From assembly GCA_964247055.1 (NCBI GenBank), contig OZ176054.1, positions 12,214,001 to 12,278,000 on the forward strand: DNA of 64,000 nt, written 5' to 3'. Under the pieces are notes generated by a model. The model did no database searches. It worked only from the letters and a program-made list of their open reading frames with translations, and was not told the DNA's origin. Below are positions 43,939 to 55,900 of this stretch, in pieces. The stretch's first letter is position 1, and each line of letters begins with the position of its first letter. Position numbers and translations under genes: made by a program. This DNA is from Paragordius varius. Its lineage: Eukaryota > Nematomorpha.

Positions 43939-44003
43939 GCTATTCGATGGGGTCGGTAATTAACTACAAAAAAAATTTACATCTGACTCAAATCAATAAT
44001 TGC
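43939..44003. promoter_or_regulatory. Divergent promoter region, LSM5/TAF13
   Basis: Only 65 bp separate the two start codons on opposite strands, so both transcripts must start in or near this stretch. No TATA-like or other named motif stands out against the AT-rich background. Confidence 0.55.
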
Positions 44004-44406
44004 ATGTCAGGTATTATTTAATTTTAATTTAGCTTTATCAGAAAGCGCTATAACTTCACAGGAATCGGACGCTGAAAAAAAACATTATTTTATTAAAGAA
44101 CTCAAGTGTATGCTATACGGGTTTGGAGACGATCAAAATCCATATACAGAAACTGCTGAAGCTTTAGAAGATATTGTAATCAAATTTATCACCGAACTAG
44201 TTTTATTAGTTGTATAACTTATTTAGATACTTTCAGCAAAAGATTTGTGTAAAAACAGTGGCAATAAAATTCAAGTAGAGGATATAATATTTTTGATTCG
44301 AAAAGATCCAAGGAAGTTTGCTCGCGTTAAGGATTTATTAACCATAAATGAAGAGTTGCGAAGGGCACGTAAAGCCTTTGATGAAGCCAAATTTGAATAT
44401 AAATAA
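44004..44406 (+). CDS. TAF13: TFIID subunit TAF13, 3 exons
   Basis: Exons 44004-44010, 44033-44199, 44227-44406; 117 aa against 124 in human. TAF13 pairs with TAF11 through a histone fold inside TFIID and contacts TBP. The histone fold is nearly complete: FIKELKCMLYGFGDDQNPYT, EALEDIVIKFITEL, KIQVEDIIFLIRKDPRKFAR and VKDLLTINEELRRARKAF. Both introns are ultra-short, 22 nt (44011-44032) and 27 nt (44200-44226); the second contains an in-frame stop if retained. The first exon is only seven nucleotides (ATG TCA G), inferred from the phase and the short preceding space. The gene ends 18 bp before the HSCB start codon on the same strand. Confidence 0.95.
44011..44032 (+). other. 22-nt intron of TAF13
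   Basis: GT...TTTAG interval joining MSA to LSESAITSQ. It is one of the two shortest introns in the window. The seven-nucleotide exon upstream is the main uncertainty. Confidence 0.7.
44200..44226 (+). other. 27-nt intron of TAF13
   Basis: GT...TTTAG interval within the histone fold (KFITEL|ILSAKDL). Length is a multiple of three but it contains an in-frame TAA, so it must be removed. Confidence 0.93.
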
Positions 44407-44424
44407 CGCGTACATTTGTGTAAA

Positions 44425-45546
44425 ATGTTGAAATACTTGAAATTTTATAATTGTTTTACATTCTATAAAACTTTTCATTGTTGGAAATGTGGGCAACACA
44501 ATTCCCAAACATCAATACCGCATCTATATCAATGTGCATCGTGTAAAAGTCTACAGCCCATCGCGAACAATCAAAACTTTTTTGAAATTTTTAAACTACC
44601 CTTTGCGTATGACATAAATACCTCCGATTTAACTCGTAAAGTACGTCTACTTCAAGCCTTAACTCACCCCGATAAATATTCTAAAGTAGTAACATCACCC
44701 GATCGTGAATTAGAAATTGCAAACGAAAATTCTTCACTCATAAATAAAGCCGCTAAAATTTTAGGTGATCCATTACAACGCGCAAAATATCTACTAAAAT
44801 TACATGGACGGGAAATTGGAGAAGATGATAAACATGGCGTTCTTGAGGAAAGCTTTTTAAACGAAATTTTAGATGTAAGAAGCATTTTAAAAGCGTATTT
44901 TTTAATTTGGGCCAATATCATCGGTTTTTTAAGTGGATTTTAAAGGGCTCTATAATAGCTATCCTAACTCTATTTTAAACAAAAATTCTGTTTAACCCCA
45001 TTTTAACAATTAAGATCTGAGTAGCATATTAAATAGCATAGCTCTTACCTAATATTGAATTAACATCATGCTAGCTGTATATTTCAATATCAAAATAAAA
45101 ATATTTTATTAATGTAAAAATACACGGTTTTATCATAATCGCATGTTTAATTCGAAAACTAATTTTAAATGTAAAATTATTTTTTGTTCTAAGAGTTTAC
45201 ATGTTTGCTGTTTTTTAATATTTATTATGTTTAAATAGACAAAAATTTTAGCTCTTAATTTATTAATATAAACTAACCCATATTTGACTTAATTATATTT
45301 TAAAATATTTAATTTATTATTGTCCAGATTAATCAAAGATTAGTTGAAATTGATGATGATAAAATGGCATTAGATCAATTAGATAAAGAAAATAATGGAA
45401 AAATCACAGCATTAATTAAAGAACTATGCAAAAATTTTGCTGAAAATAATCTCGATGCTGCCTACTTGAACACACAAAGACTAACCTATTATCAAAACGT
45501 TAAACAAAAAATATTTGAATTACATTACCATTTACTTAAAAATTAA
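44425..45546 (+). CDS. HSCB: Iron-sulfur cluster co-chaperone HscB, 2 exons
   Basis: Exons 44425-44874 and 45328-45546; 222 aa against 235 in human. HSCB is the mitochondrial J-protein that brings the scaffold ISCU to HSPA9 for Fe-S cluster transfer. The N-terminus has the metazoan zinc-binding pair CWKC (19-22) and CASC (37-40). The J domain runs from FFEIFKLPF with HPD at residues 81-83, followed by NKAAKILGDPLQRAKYLLKL. The C-terminal three-helix ISCU-binding domain includes ESFLNEILD, KMALDQLDKE and LNTQRLTYYQNVKQKI. The first 18 residues are hydrophobic and basic, consistent with a short mitochondrial signal. No AG acceptor lies between the TAF13 stop and this ATG, so it either starts inside TAF13 or shares its transcript. 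Confidence 0.96.
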
Positions 45547-45705
45547 ATATTTATATATATGATTTCGATAAAAAATTGCATATTTTTACTTACCCATCCT
45601 ATGAATTATTTGCTTCATTATAATTTTTCGAAGTTATATAATAAAGAACCTATATATTGTCAAATTATGAATGACAGTTATCGAAAAAAGAAATTATCAT
45701 ATATA

Positions 45706-45982
45706 CAGTAAAAATTTAAATTATACGGACAAAACTTTAAAATATAAATTCATTTTTTTTAAAATCATACCTTTTTAAACCCTATTTTATCCTAAAAAAT
45801 CATTTTATTACAATTGGGAAATACATCATTGATCGAATTAGCAATTATTGTTTTTATTTTGTAGTTTAAAACAATTAGTTATCATTGAAAAAATAAAAAT
45901 TTAAAAAGTGTGGTTGTCTTTTAAAAAATAATATTTCTCTTAATATTTATACGTTTTGTCCTTATAATTTCAATTTTTACTG
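45706..45982. mobile_element. Tc1/mariner-type MITE, CAGTAAAAA family
   Basis: 277 bp between TA dinucleotides. Ends CAGTAAAAATTTAAATTATA and its complement; inner ACGGACAAAAC pairs with GTTTTGTCC. Sister of 35631-35815. Confidence 0.82.
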
Positions 45983-46410
45983 TAAATATCACAGATTTAT
46001 ATTTTGGTGTATGTTTTTTTTATTTTTTCAATCATTTAGGGTAAAAGATACATGTGAAATTCGTTAATTAATTTTTGATTCAAATTAGTATCCTTGTAAT
46101 TCAGATATGTAGCATTTTTGCATGCCATAACTAACCGGCGGGAAATTGCAGGTTGGAAATCAGTTCATGCACTTTGGAGTTATAATTGCAGATTTTGAAA
46201 AATAATTTAAGTTTTAAAATGGTTTTTAAAATTATGCTTTTTTGCCCAATCTTAATATTTAGCATTGGCTTTTCAAATATATGACAGCGTAGCAAGTAGA
46301 GTGATCAATACTTTATTCAAGAAATGTAATTAAATTTAATAATGGGTCTCTGAGAAAAAATTCGAATTATTAATTTTTTAATTATCTTTATATTATTTTA
46401 TTTAAATATA

Positions 46411-46443
<33 letters not shown>

Positions 46444-46885
46444 TGTATTTTAATCATTTATGCACTGATTAATATAAATATTTAACATAATAACTTAAAA
46501 TAGATGGCATTTATACATTTATAAATGTATATTATAAGAAAAAATTATATGAACACTCTGTATCAGATATCTTATACGAAAAATTTAATGAAAAATTATT
46601 ATATTATATATATTTTATCAAAAAATCCCATTAATACTTATATTATTAATTAATTATTGTAGTGAAACCAACACCGGTCTGACTGCATTTCACGGTCAAT
46701 CAGTCAATGAATGCATTTATAATTTTTAAAAATTTGTACTAAAAACTAACAATTTGCACAATAATAGACAACAATTTTCACGTTTTCTAAAAATGCCATT
46801 CTTGTGAAAAAAAATTTTTTATTTTAATATATAAATAATATGTCTGAAAAAAAATTTGTCTAACATCTATGGGTTATTTTTTATT

Positions 46886-47100
46886 ATTAGGGTGTATCGA
46901 AATTTTTTGCCCCAATTTAACATTAAGCTCGAAATTTTTAAAATGAAAAGTTTCAATAAAGTCACCATGTATTTTATATCAGTCGAGAGAGCGCAAAGAC
47001 TGAATCTTTCGAATGGTAATTAGTATTTAAATCAATCTGACATAAAAGTTATTTGGCTTTATATGGTTAAAATTTTTAACCCTTAAAAACATCGCAAATC
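46886..47100 (+). repeat. Dispersed repeat, copy 1
   Basis: About 215 bp (ATGTATTTTATATCAGTCGA, TCTTTCGAATGGTA, TATATGGTTAAAATTTTTAA) resembling 61095-61303 in the same orientation at perhaps three quarters identity. No coding capacity or clear ends. Confidence 0.7.
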
Positions 47101-48374
47101 ACAGACAACCTCTCAATTTAAATCGCAATGAGAAAAGCTGAAGAATTTTAGTTATTATAAATTTTATTAGTATCCCTTGTTTTGAGGAAATCATGCTTTA
47201 TTTTTATAATTTTGACAATTTATCATAGCCAAGGGGATCATTTCTTATTACAAAACTCATCTACCTAAGGAATTTATAAGTAAAGATATGAAAATGTAAT
47301 GAAAAGTAAAAAAAATCATTTGCATATGTTTACTTTTTTATAATACGCCTTATTTCTCAAGCTAGTCATGGATATATTTCGATAAATCCAAGAATAATAT
47401 ATTTTTTACGATCTTCCATATTGTTGTTTTTATGAAAGTTAATGAAATTTTTAGTTTGTGTTAATTTCATCACGAGTAATATTACACTAGGTCCAAAACC
47501 GAGGGCTACAAAAAAATACCTGAAAATATATGTATAATCTGGGAAAATGTATGATATCATTGTGCTTTTGGTTTTGGGCCTTACGAGTAATTTAAAAAAG
47601 TATTTACAGTTTGATGGTTATAAATTTTGTTGAAACGTACTTCATCCTATTTTTAGTCACGATGGAAACGGTTTAAAAACACTTTTTCTATAAACATTAA
47701 TGATGCTACATTTATATCACCTCAGAATTTTCATTAAAATATTCGTGCATATTCAAATTCTTATTAAATAAATTTGATTTTAAAAATTTACCTAAATTTT
47801 ATGCAAACGAACCTTATTAAGTTTCTGAAACGAAAATGTTTATCATCATTGAATTATATAGGAAAAGTAATTTTCTAATATCTTAAAGCGTTTTTAAACC
47901 GTTCCCATCATGATTCAAAATATAATGTAAACTTCAATAAAATGCTAAAAAGTATTTAAAAAAGTGGGCATTTTTTAAATTTTATTTAGTTAATATCAAA
48001 AAGCATATATTTAATTTTTTTATCGCGCAATTCCGGCATTTCTGTGTTTTTTAAGAGGAAAAGCCCATTTTAAAGAGCGACAAAATGCTCTCGAAGCCCA
48101 CATCTAAAAATTAATTTTTTTGAAAACACATTGTTTTGCTCTTTATATGTTTATGATATTATATATATATATATATATATATCTCGTGCTGCTACGCAGC
48201 CCGAGGAAGTCCTTCAGACTTCTAGGGAGGGGGGGAGTATTTGAAACAAGGGACAATAAAATGATCCACATATGTGGATTTTTCGAAAATAATAGCTGTG
48301 ATATCATAGGAATTTTAAAACAGTGCATTCATACTAATATATTGTTTACTTGGGGGGAAAAATAGATTCAAAAA

Positions 48375-48758
48375 ATTATTTTGTGGATTTTGTTTTTTGA
48401 AAAAAATGGCATTTTACGGGGGGAGCGGGTAAAAAGAGGGCTAAATTAAAAAAGCGAGACGACTATGTTCGACGCAATCGAAAATAAAACAAAACATATT
48501 TGAAATTGAATGGTCCAACACGTTCTCCGGAAAATTGACTCAAAAACACAATTTTTGTGGACTTGTGTTTTCAAAAAAAACAATTTTTCACACGGGGTGG
48601 GCCCGATCTGGAGGCCTATTTCAAAAAAATGGCGAAGCTATTGTCGGGGCATTCATTAATGATTATATTTTTTTCGATATTTGGATTTGAATGGGTCTAC
48701 CGGTTTTCCGGAAACAGATCACAAAGCCAGCACTTTCCATTTTTATAAATATATAAAT
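48375..48758 (-). repeat. Large unclassified repeat, partial copy 2
   Basis: Contains only the CTGTTTCCGGAAAACCGG end of the element at 36421, in reverse orientation, cut off before the tandem units. It ends at the shared ATTTTTATAAATATATAA boundary. Confidence 0.82.
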
Positions 48759-48844
48759 TTTAGTGTCAAAAAATTTATTTAAAAGTGTGGAATTTTTGGC
48801 ATGTTCTGATATGCAACACTTACTAAGGTGTAAATAATTTTCTT

Positions 48845-49035
48845 ATATCACAAGCACCATAATAATCATGATATATTTTCCTATCAGAATATATATTTCA
48901 TCGGGTTATTTTTTATAGACCGAGTGTGCTCATAAAATGCCACACAATAATATTTTATAAAATTTTAAATTACAGATGTGGGTTACACGTTTTCCTATCA
49001 GAATATATATATCATCGAATAACTTTTATATGGAC
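48845..49035. repeat. Degenerate dispersed repeat
   Basis: TATATTTTCCTATCAGAATA followed by CATCGGGTTATTTTTTATAG matches 4825-4890, and a second shorter copy follows at about 48980 (CGTTTTCCTATCAGAATATA). Confidence 0.6.
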
Positions 49036-49544
49036 ATTTCCCTCATATATTCTTCCAAATTATTATTGATTCAATTAACTATATAAAATATAAAACAGAC
49101 AACATGCGTCACCTATTACTCGGCGTTAGACCCGGGCGAAAACTAATATTAATATTTCCCTTAAATTATTAAGTATTCATGTCTTAACTTACTCAAAAAA
49201 ATATCCTATGCTTTTTCATAAAAACATCTTGATAATTGATTATTTATTCAACATGCTTTATTGTAATATCGGTTACTATGGTAAAAATTAATTTATAAAA
49301 TTGGGCCAATTAGGGCAAAAACGCAATCCGCGATTATAATAAATATTAAAATAAAAATAAATGATTTAACATATTTATTGATTCAATGAAATATAAAAAA
49401 TATGGTGCAAACACATTACCCTAACATACAAAATACATATAAAAAACTACATCATAATTGCAAAATTTTATTGTTCGCAAATTATAATCAATGAATCAAT
49501 CATAGAGAATGAAGTTGGGTAAAGTGTTGCCCAGTTTTGTTTTT

Positions 49545-52500
49545 CTACCATCCCCCACTCTCAGCCCAATTGCCCATGCCCGGCTGATAGGTTTCGAGGG
49601 AAGAAGGGTCAGGCTGTTGTTGTCCCAGCTGTTGCTGAGGAGGTCGTTCACCCCATTTTTGATGAGCGGCACCAGCAGTCAGCTGTGGATTGGGAGGTCC
49701 ACCATGATATGCACCATACCCAGCTGCTGCTGCTGCAGAAGGAGGAGGTGGACCATATGATCCAAGACCAGCTGATGGCGGAGCATTCCAATCATCCATG
49801 ACAACCATACCACCATGTTGGGGTGGTATGTTGTGGGGAGGGGGTGCCCCTTTTTTAGAAAAAAAAATTAAAAATGAAAATAAATCATTTACACTTAAAT
49901 TCATGACCCTAAGATTAATCAGGTGTTTTAGGGTAATATAACTCATCATTAATATGAAATATTTCTTTATAACTAAGTGTATTATTTTTTATGTATCATG
50001 TTGTTAATAAACGTTTCCTTTTCAATTATCAAAAAATAAAGGTAACTTTTGATATTACAAAAAAAATTTAGGGTAAATTTAAATTTTTAAGAGTGCATAT
50101 CAAATGTTCAATAATTTTGTGGTGTAAATGATATATATATATATATATATAAACAAAAGATACACAAAACATTTTTTTAAAACCACACTTCTGAGAATAA
50201 TATAAAAAAAGAATATACCTCTCATAAGACCAGCAGCGGGGCCAGTTCCTGGGTGTTGCATTACCCCAGGAGGGCCAGCAAGACCCATTTGTTGTGGCTG
50301 ATGTTGGGGATGAAATATCCCAGGTCCCAAATCATCAGCAGCCATGTGAGGTACCGCTCCACCCCAATTTGCCCCTCCACCGTGGTGTTGCATCATACCG
50401 CCGGCGGTTGGTAGTGAGCCCGTGGGTGCCCCACCTAAAATTTATTTTATATTCAAGTATTTTTTGAACAAAAAATAGGGCGAATGGATGTAGTTAAGGA
50501 ATGGGAAACACATTATATGATATTTATTTTTTCTTACAAATTAGTTGGATACATATTTTTAGATAAAATTATCTTTTATCCAAAAGTTGTCAAAAGCATG
50601 AAAATGCCAAGAAATAAGAAAACTAACACTCAAAATGAATTTACAGCTACATTTTTTTTTAACTAATCAATATAAAAAAGGCAGATAGAAAAACAGTTCC
50701 GCGTCTTTTTTATATACATTTCTCAGTTTTATATGATAGATATATATATATATATATAGCTCACCAAAAGCCGCAATTGGAGAATCAGGAGGTGCTTGCT
50801 GTTGTTTCGGTCCTCCCCCAGCAGCTGAGTGCAAAACAGCTGATGTCGGCATAAAAGATGGCGTAACGCCCATCATCTGATCATCAGCTGACATCATATG
50901 GCTTGTTGTCTTATCAGCTGTAAGGGAGGCGCCTGACACAGGCCCACCACTAGCTTCCATAAGGGCATCTTTTTCAACCTTTTTTGTAAAAAGAGATATA
51001 TAATGAAAATTTAGTTACATTATGTTTCATATATATATCAGATTAAATTTTGAATAACTTTTTTTCCTATCTTATTTTATATTTAGTTAAAACTTTCTTT
51101 TAGGACTGTATTTTGATACCAGAATCACATTTATTTGAAAAAATCGTTATGTCAATTACCTATATATATTGCAGTATTTAAAGTAAAACACTATCAACTT
51201 TATTGTTGTTTGATTCGCAATACAATAATAACGAATTGTGTCCATAATTAAATATTTAATGTGGTACGATAGCAACAAATTGTTTTTTAGGCATTTGTTG
51301 TTTTTTATCGTTGCCAATTGGTCAAAAATAATGTGAAACAACAATAAAACTCAAATTAACTTTTATTACCTTATCTTATTTTTGTGATAAATAAACTGTA
51401 TTTTTTAACCAAACTTGCATATTGAACAATAAATATCCAAAGTTTTCAATCACAAGCAAAATATGCATCTAGGAAAATAAAAATTAATTTAAATACTAAT
51501 ACTACTACCTCTTCCGGTTCACGATAAAAGAACAAATCAGGCATAACACTCCATTCCTGGTCACGTGGGATGGTTCCACGAAACTTCAATACTTCCCGTG
51601 CCAAAAGCCAATACATTAGGCCGATACATTGAACACCCTATAATGTGTTATATATATATATACAATTCCGTAGAGTTTAATAACTTTATTTTAGAAAGTT
51701 TGTAAAATTATGACTGTTTTTAGCAATGGGAAAATTGAGAAAAATTAGGTATGAAGAGTAAGAAATTCACCACGGCTTCTATCAATTATCAAATAATTTT
51801 CATTCTTACATTCTGAGATGTTGGTGAAATAATATCAAAACAAACTTGACAAACTTTCTAAATCCAAACCAAATTCAACCATCTAATTTAGCTATAAAAA
51901 GCTTTTTTATGCGTATGTTGTAAAAAAATACCTTATTATTGCATGGGATAGCCACATCAACGTACTTCATAGGTGATTCCGCATTGCAAAAAGCAATGAC
52001 AGGAATGTTAACACAGGCCGCTTCCATCAAAGGTTGGTGATCGACATACGGATCCGAAATGATAAGCAACAAAGGTTCACGAAAGTTTTTTTGGATTTGA
52101 TTCGTAAATGTACCTGTTTAAGCAGAAGAAAAATTAAATGTTAATTGATTTTGGAACAAAATTAATAAAAAATTTAAATAAGAAGACAAAACATTTTATA
52201 TAGTCAATTTACCTATATACTATGCGTTTACTTAAATATTTTAATGTATAAATCTCGGTACTTGATTCTTTTTGCATTATAACAATAGTAGAGTATATAA
52301 AATTGAGTGTTAACAAAATTTAGATATTTGCTAAATATTTAATAACTTAAACGTTAGGTCGTATTAAAAAAAGTAAAATGATAAGAAGATATTTGTTTAA
52401 AAAACCTTTATATTATTACTGTAATCCAAAAATGTTTACCTGGTGTAAAACGTCCAGCAATTGGAGTAGCCCCAGTATAAGAAGCAAATTTCAGGATGGC

Positions 52501-52825
52501 TCTTTGACTTTTAACGTACGAGGATATGACAAAAACATCAGATGGATTCTTGATAGCCACAATAGCGCGGGCAGCTAATAAAATCTTTTCCCAAGTTTTT
52601 CTCAAATTAAAAATATGTGTACCAGCTAAAAAATATATATATAATTAATTTAAAGATTATTTGAAATAAAATATTCCAAAATATCAATCACTTACTCTGA
52701 GACCGTTTGTACACATATTGTTCCATTTGATAATCCAAATTCTCTGATCCTGTATGAGCACTAACGGCCAACAATTTTAGCATATCATCGCTTTTGAGAG
52801 ATAAGGTTTCTAATCCACTTGACAT
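49545..52825 (-). CDS. RPSA: 40S ribosomal protein SA (uS2) with extended low-complexity tail, 7 exons
   Basis: Minus-strand exons: 52825-52696, 52625-52440, 52113-51932, 51637-51509, 50978-50765, 50434-50219, 49849-49545; 453 aa, against 295 in human. The core (residues 1-209) is a clear uS2: [99 protein letters not shown]. It sits at the head-platform junction of the small subunit. From [10 protein letters not shown] on, exons 5-7 code for a 244-residue tail rich in Gly, Pro, Gln, His, Ala and Met, about three times the usual length. It keeps isolated Trp motifs ([24 protein letters not shown]) recalling the E/D-W-S repeats of animal RPSA. Phases hold throughout, so the tail appears to be part of the gene. 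Confidence 0.95.
49884..50131. mobile_element. FBL-A foldback-like element, copy 10, RPSA intron 6
   Basis: Degenerate: ends ATCATTTACACTTAAATTC and GTGGTGTAAATGAT, with the family core between (ATAACTCATCATTAATATGA). Begins 34 nt from the acceptor of RPSA exon 7. Confidence 0.7.
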
Positions 52826-52952
52826 GTTGATGTAATTACGATACGAATTTAAAATATCATATGAATTCAGGAAATAATATGATACAGATGTTTTAATTGT
52901 TCGGTTTCGCACGCTTTTGTAATTTAAATTATTTAATTTGTATTTTATTATC
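52826..52952. promoter_or_regulatory. Divergent promoter region, RPSA/GRWD1
   Basis: 127 bp separate the start codons of RPSA (minus) and GRWD1 (plus). Both are ribosome biogenesis or ribosome genes, so shared regulation is plausible; no named motif is visible. Confidence 0.5.
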
Positions 52953-55900
52953 ATGGTTCTTAAACCAAAAAAGGGTTTGAAAAATGCAAAGGCCGGTAAA
53001 AAAAGTAAAACTACTATGCTTGAACCAGAAGCATTTGATGAACCTGAATATGACGAGTCGGTTTATGAATTTTTACTGAATTTTACCCCAAGTAACTCAA
53101 AAATATTTTATAAATTATAGAAACATCTTGTTTAAGTTTTAACAATATACCAGATAATATAAATACTAATAAAGAAATTAATTACCCTTTAACCACATAT
53201 ATGGTTACTGGGACACAGGTTTATTTTTGCCCATAATTATAATATTATAGAACCCTGTAGTAAACAAAAATTCCATAATAGTTTTAAAACTAAGTAACAT
53301 ACATTCGTCCGCTCAAAGCCAAAAATCTAATCGTGATTCCGATTCAGATTCGAGTTCTAGCGATGATGAATCAACATCGGATAAAAAATCAAATTCCATA
53401 TTTTCTTACGAACCCAAATTTCAATCTGCTGTCATTCAACATAGAGGTGCCATCAACCGATTAAAAGTAATATCTTTTAAACCATACAATTGGGATCTAA
53501 AACTAGAATATACATGTGATACGTTAAATTTAATATTTGAAAAACTAAAGCAGTAATGTATTTTATGGCTCTTAATTATTTATTAAGAATTAGTTTTTTT
53601 TATTTTGGCTATGAATATCATCTGCAAATGTGTCAAACAGCTATGTAATTTTTATCCGTATTATATGGTGCATAGCCCTCTTAAGCCAAGATAAAAAATT
53701 TTGTGGGCCTTTTTTTTCATGATTACCCCTGATATAAAGTAATAGTGACATTTTTTCCTAACTCGTTTAATTTTTTTATAACATAGGATAATTATTTACC
53801 CCACAAATCAATAATTTCTCCTATAGATATAAATCCAACCAGCAAATTTATATTTATTGATTATTTTTAAGGGTTGAGTTTTATTTTTGAAAATAATTAT
53901 AAAATTAACGAAAGTTTTTGAGATATGATCCCTTTCATAACCTTTTTATTTCACAATGTATATTGTCTATATTAAAAACAGAAGTCCTGCTCGAAAATTT
54001 GTGCAAGTTTTTATCTTCATTTTTATGAATCTTTTGATTTAATATAATTGAATAAATATGGTTTAAAGGAGGGCTGCATTTGAAAATGTATATGAGCATT
54101 TATAAATAATTTATTACATTTCAAACATAAGACAATGCAAAATGAAAACAAAATGTACCTACCCTTTTTTTCTCGTTCTTGCTATTTGGATAAACTTATT
54201 TAGAATAAAATTGTCTAAATTTTACTAAGATTTTATGAGCATGTTTTTGCAAATTATGGATTCCAAAATTTTCGTGGGCTAGGTGTTGGCCACCCTTTGG
54301 TTTATTTAAAGTTATAAACAATTTTAAGAGTATTTATAATGGTTTTGAACCGAAACCCGGTTCCTGTACCGCCCCCTTAATTACTGGTTCCCATATGATT
54401 TTTATTATTTAAATTTGATTGTACCACTCTACATATTACATACGTCAAACTTTAAACCTAAAACTAAGCGCCTAATATTATATTAGCAAAACTCTCTGAA
54501 TTTTGGGCGATTCGCTTTTCTAAAAAAAAGGTATAGTCATAAGTCGAGTTTATTTATAAAACATATGTCCGTATATATATATATATATAGGTCTCCGTTG
54601 AAAGGATATTTTCATCCTTAATTTTGTTTTCAGACCTGAGAAGCCGTTTGACCAACTAATTGCTTGATGCAATAATTTTTTAAATTTAAATAAAGATTTT
54701 TTTAGATGCCATACTTTATTTAACACTCATTTTATACCTTTGTACTTTTACATTTTTCTATTATATTTTTATAATTTGTTGCATTTATTATGCTACACTA
54801 TTTTTCCTTCACTATATATTTGACAATTTATAATAAATTATTTGATTTACTATATAATTGTTAATATTTTGGTTTTATTATTATTATAATAATATTTTGC
54901 AAGAAAATCATTTAATCAAAAGTCAGGAATCGAAAATGGAACCGAGCAAAATGTAAAGAACCGGTTCTAAACCATAGTATTTATGTATTGGCACACAAAT
55001 TTTTTTTGGCAAAAACACCACATAACCCTATTTTTTTTTATAAATTTTTATTTTTCAAGCGGCATAAATTGGTGGTTGTTTTGATAGATGGTTAATTTAT
55101 TTCCCTCTCCCCCCCCCCCCCTTTTTACCAAATTTATCCCTTGAAATATATATGTATATATATATACCATTTACAGTTCAAATTCACCTTTAAACAATTC
55201 AAATTCACCCTTAAACAATTCAAATTCACCTTAAAATAAATTTTGTGTTTTTTAAACATTAAAAAATACCTATATTTTATATATTTTTTAAAAATAAATA
55301 TTTTGTTCTAAATTAAAATAATACTGAAAAAATAATAAAATAAACATATATTTCATATTAATGATAAGTTATATTAGCCCAAAAACATATAAATTATTTT
55401 TAGGGTGAATTTGAATTGTTTGAGGGGTTGTTTAAAGGTGAATTTGAATTGTTCAAGGGTGAATTTGAATTGTTCAAGGGTGAACTTGAATTGTAAATGT
55501 TATATATATATATATAATTAGTATAACCAAATTGATGAGAATGCCCTGGTTGCCACCTGGTCTGAAACTAAAAGCATTCACATATGGAATTTAAATGCGG
55601 CCCTTATTTCAATCAATGATGAACGTTACTCTTATACCTATAGGAAAGAGTTGATATCTAATAAAAATAATGCGCCATCAAAATCAAATGATGATACAAA
55701 TCAGCTGAGTTTATTTCGAAGTAAACCCATTCAAACTTTTTCGGGACATTTGGAGGAAGGGTTTGCCCTAGATTGGAGTACAGTTAAAAAAGGTGTGAAC
55801 AACTTTTTATTCTCTTAAAATTTTTTTTCTTAAAATTCTACAAACTACGAAATAATCATTGTTTGGTGCGAAAAAAAAGTTGTTTTAACAACTAATAATA

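Larger units (their letters stand above)
45547..49544. other. Intergenic, HSCB to RPSA; repeats only
   Basis: Holds the MITE at 45706-45982, a dispersed repeat at 46886-47100, a (TA)n tract near 46410-46441, a GC-richer hairpin-like stretch at 48182-48238 (CTCGTGCTGCTACGCAGCCC), part of the large unclassified repeat at 48375-48758, and a degenerate repeat at 48845-49035. No host exon recognised. Confidence 0.6.

Noticed and set aside
48182-48238. GC-rich stretch CTCGTGCTGCTACGCAGCCC as an RNA gene or transposon end
   Set aside because: A short hairpin is possible but there is no second copy in the window and no known RNA family fits.
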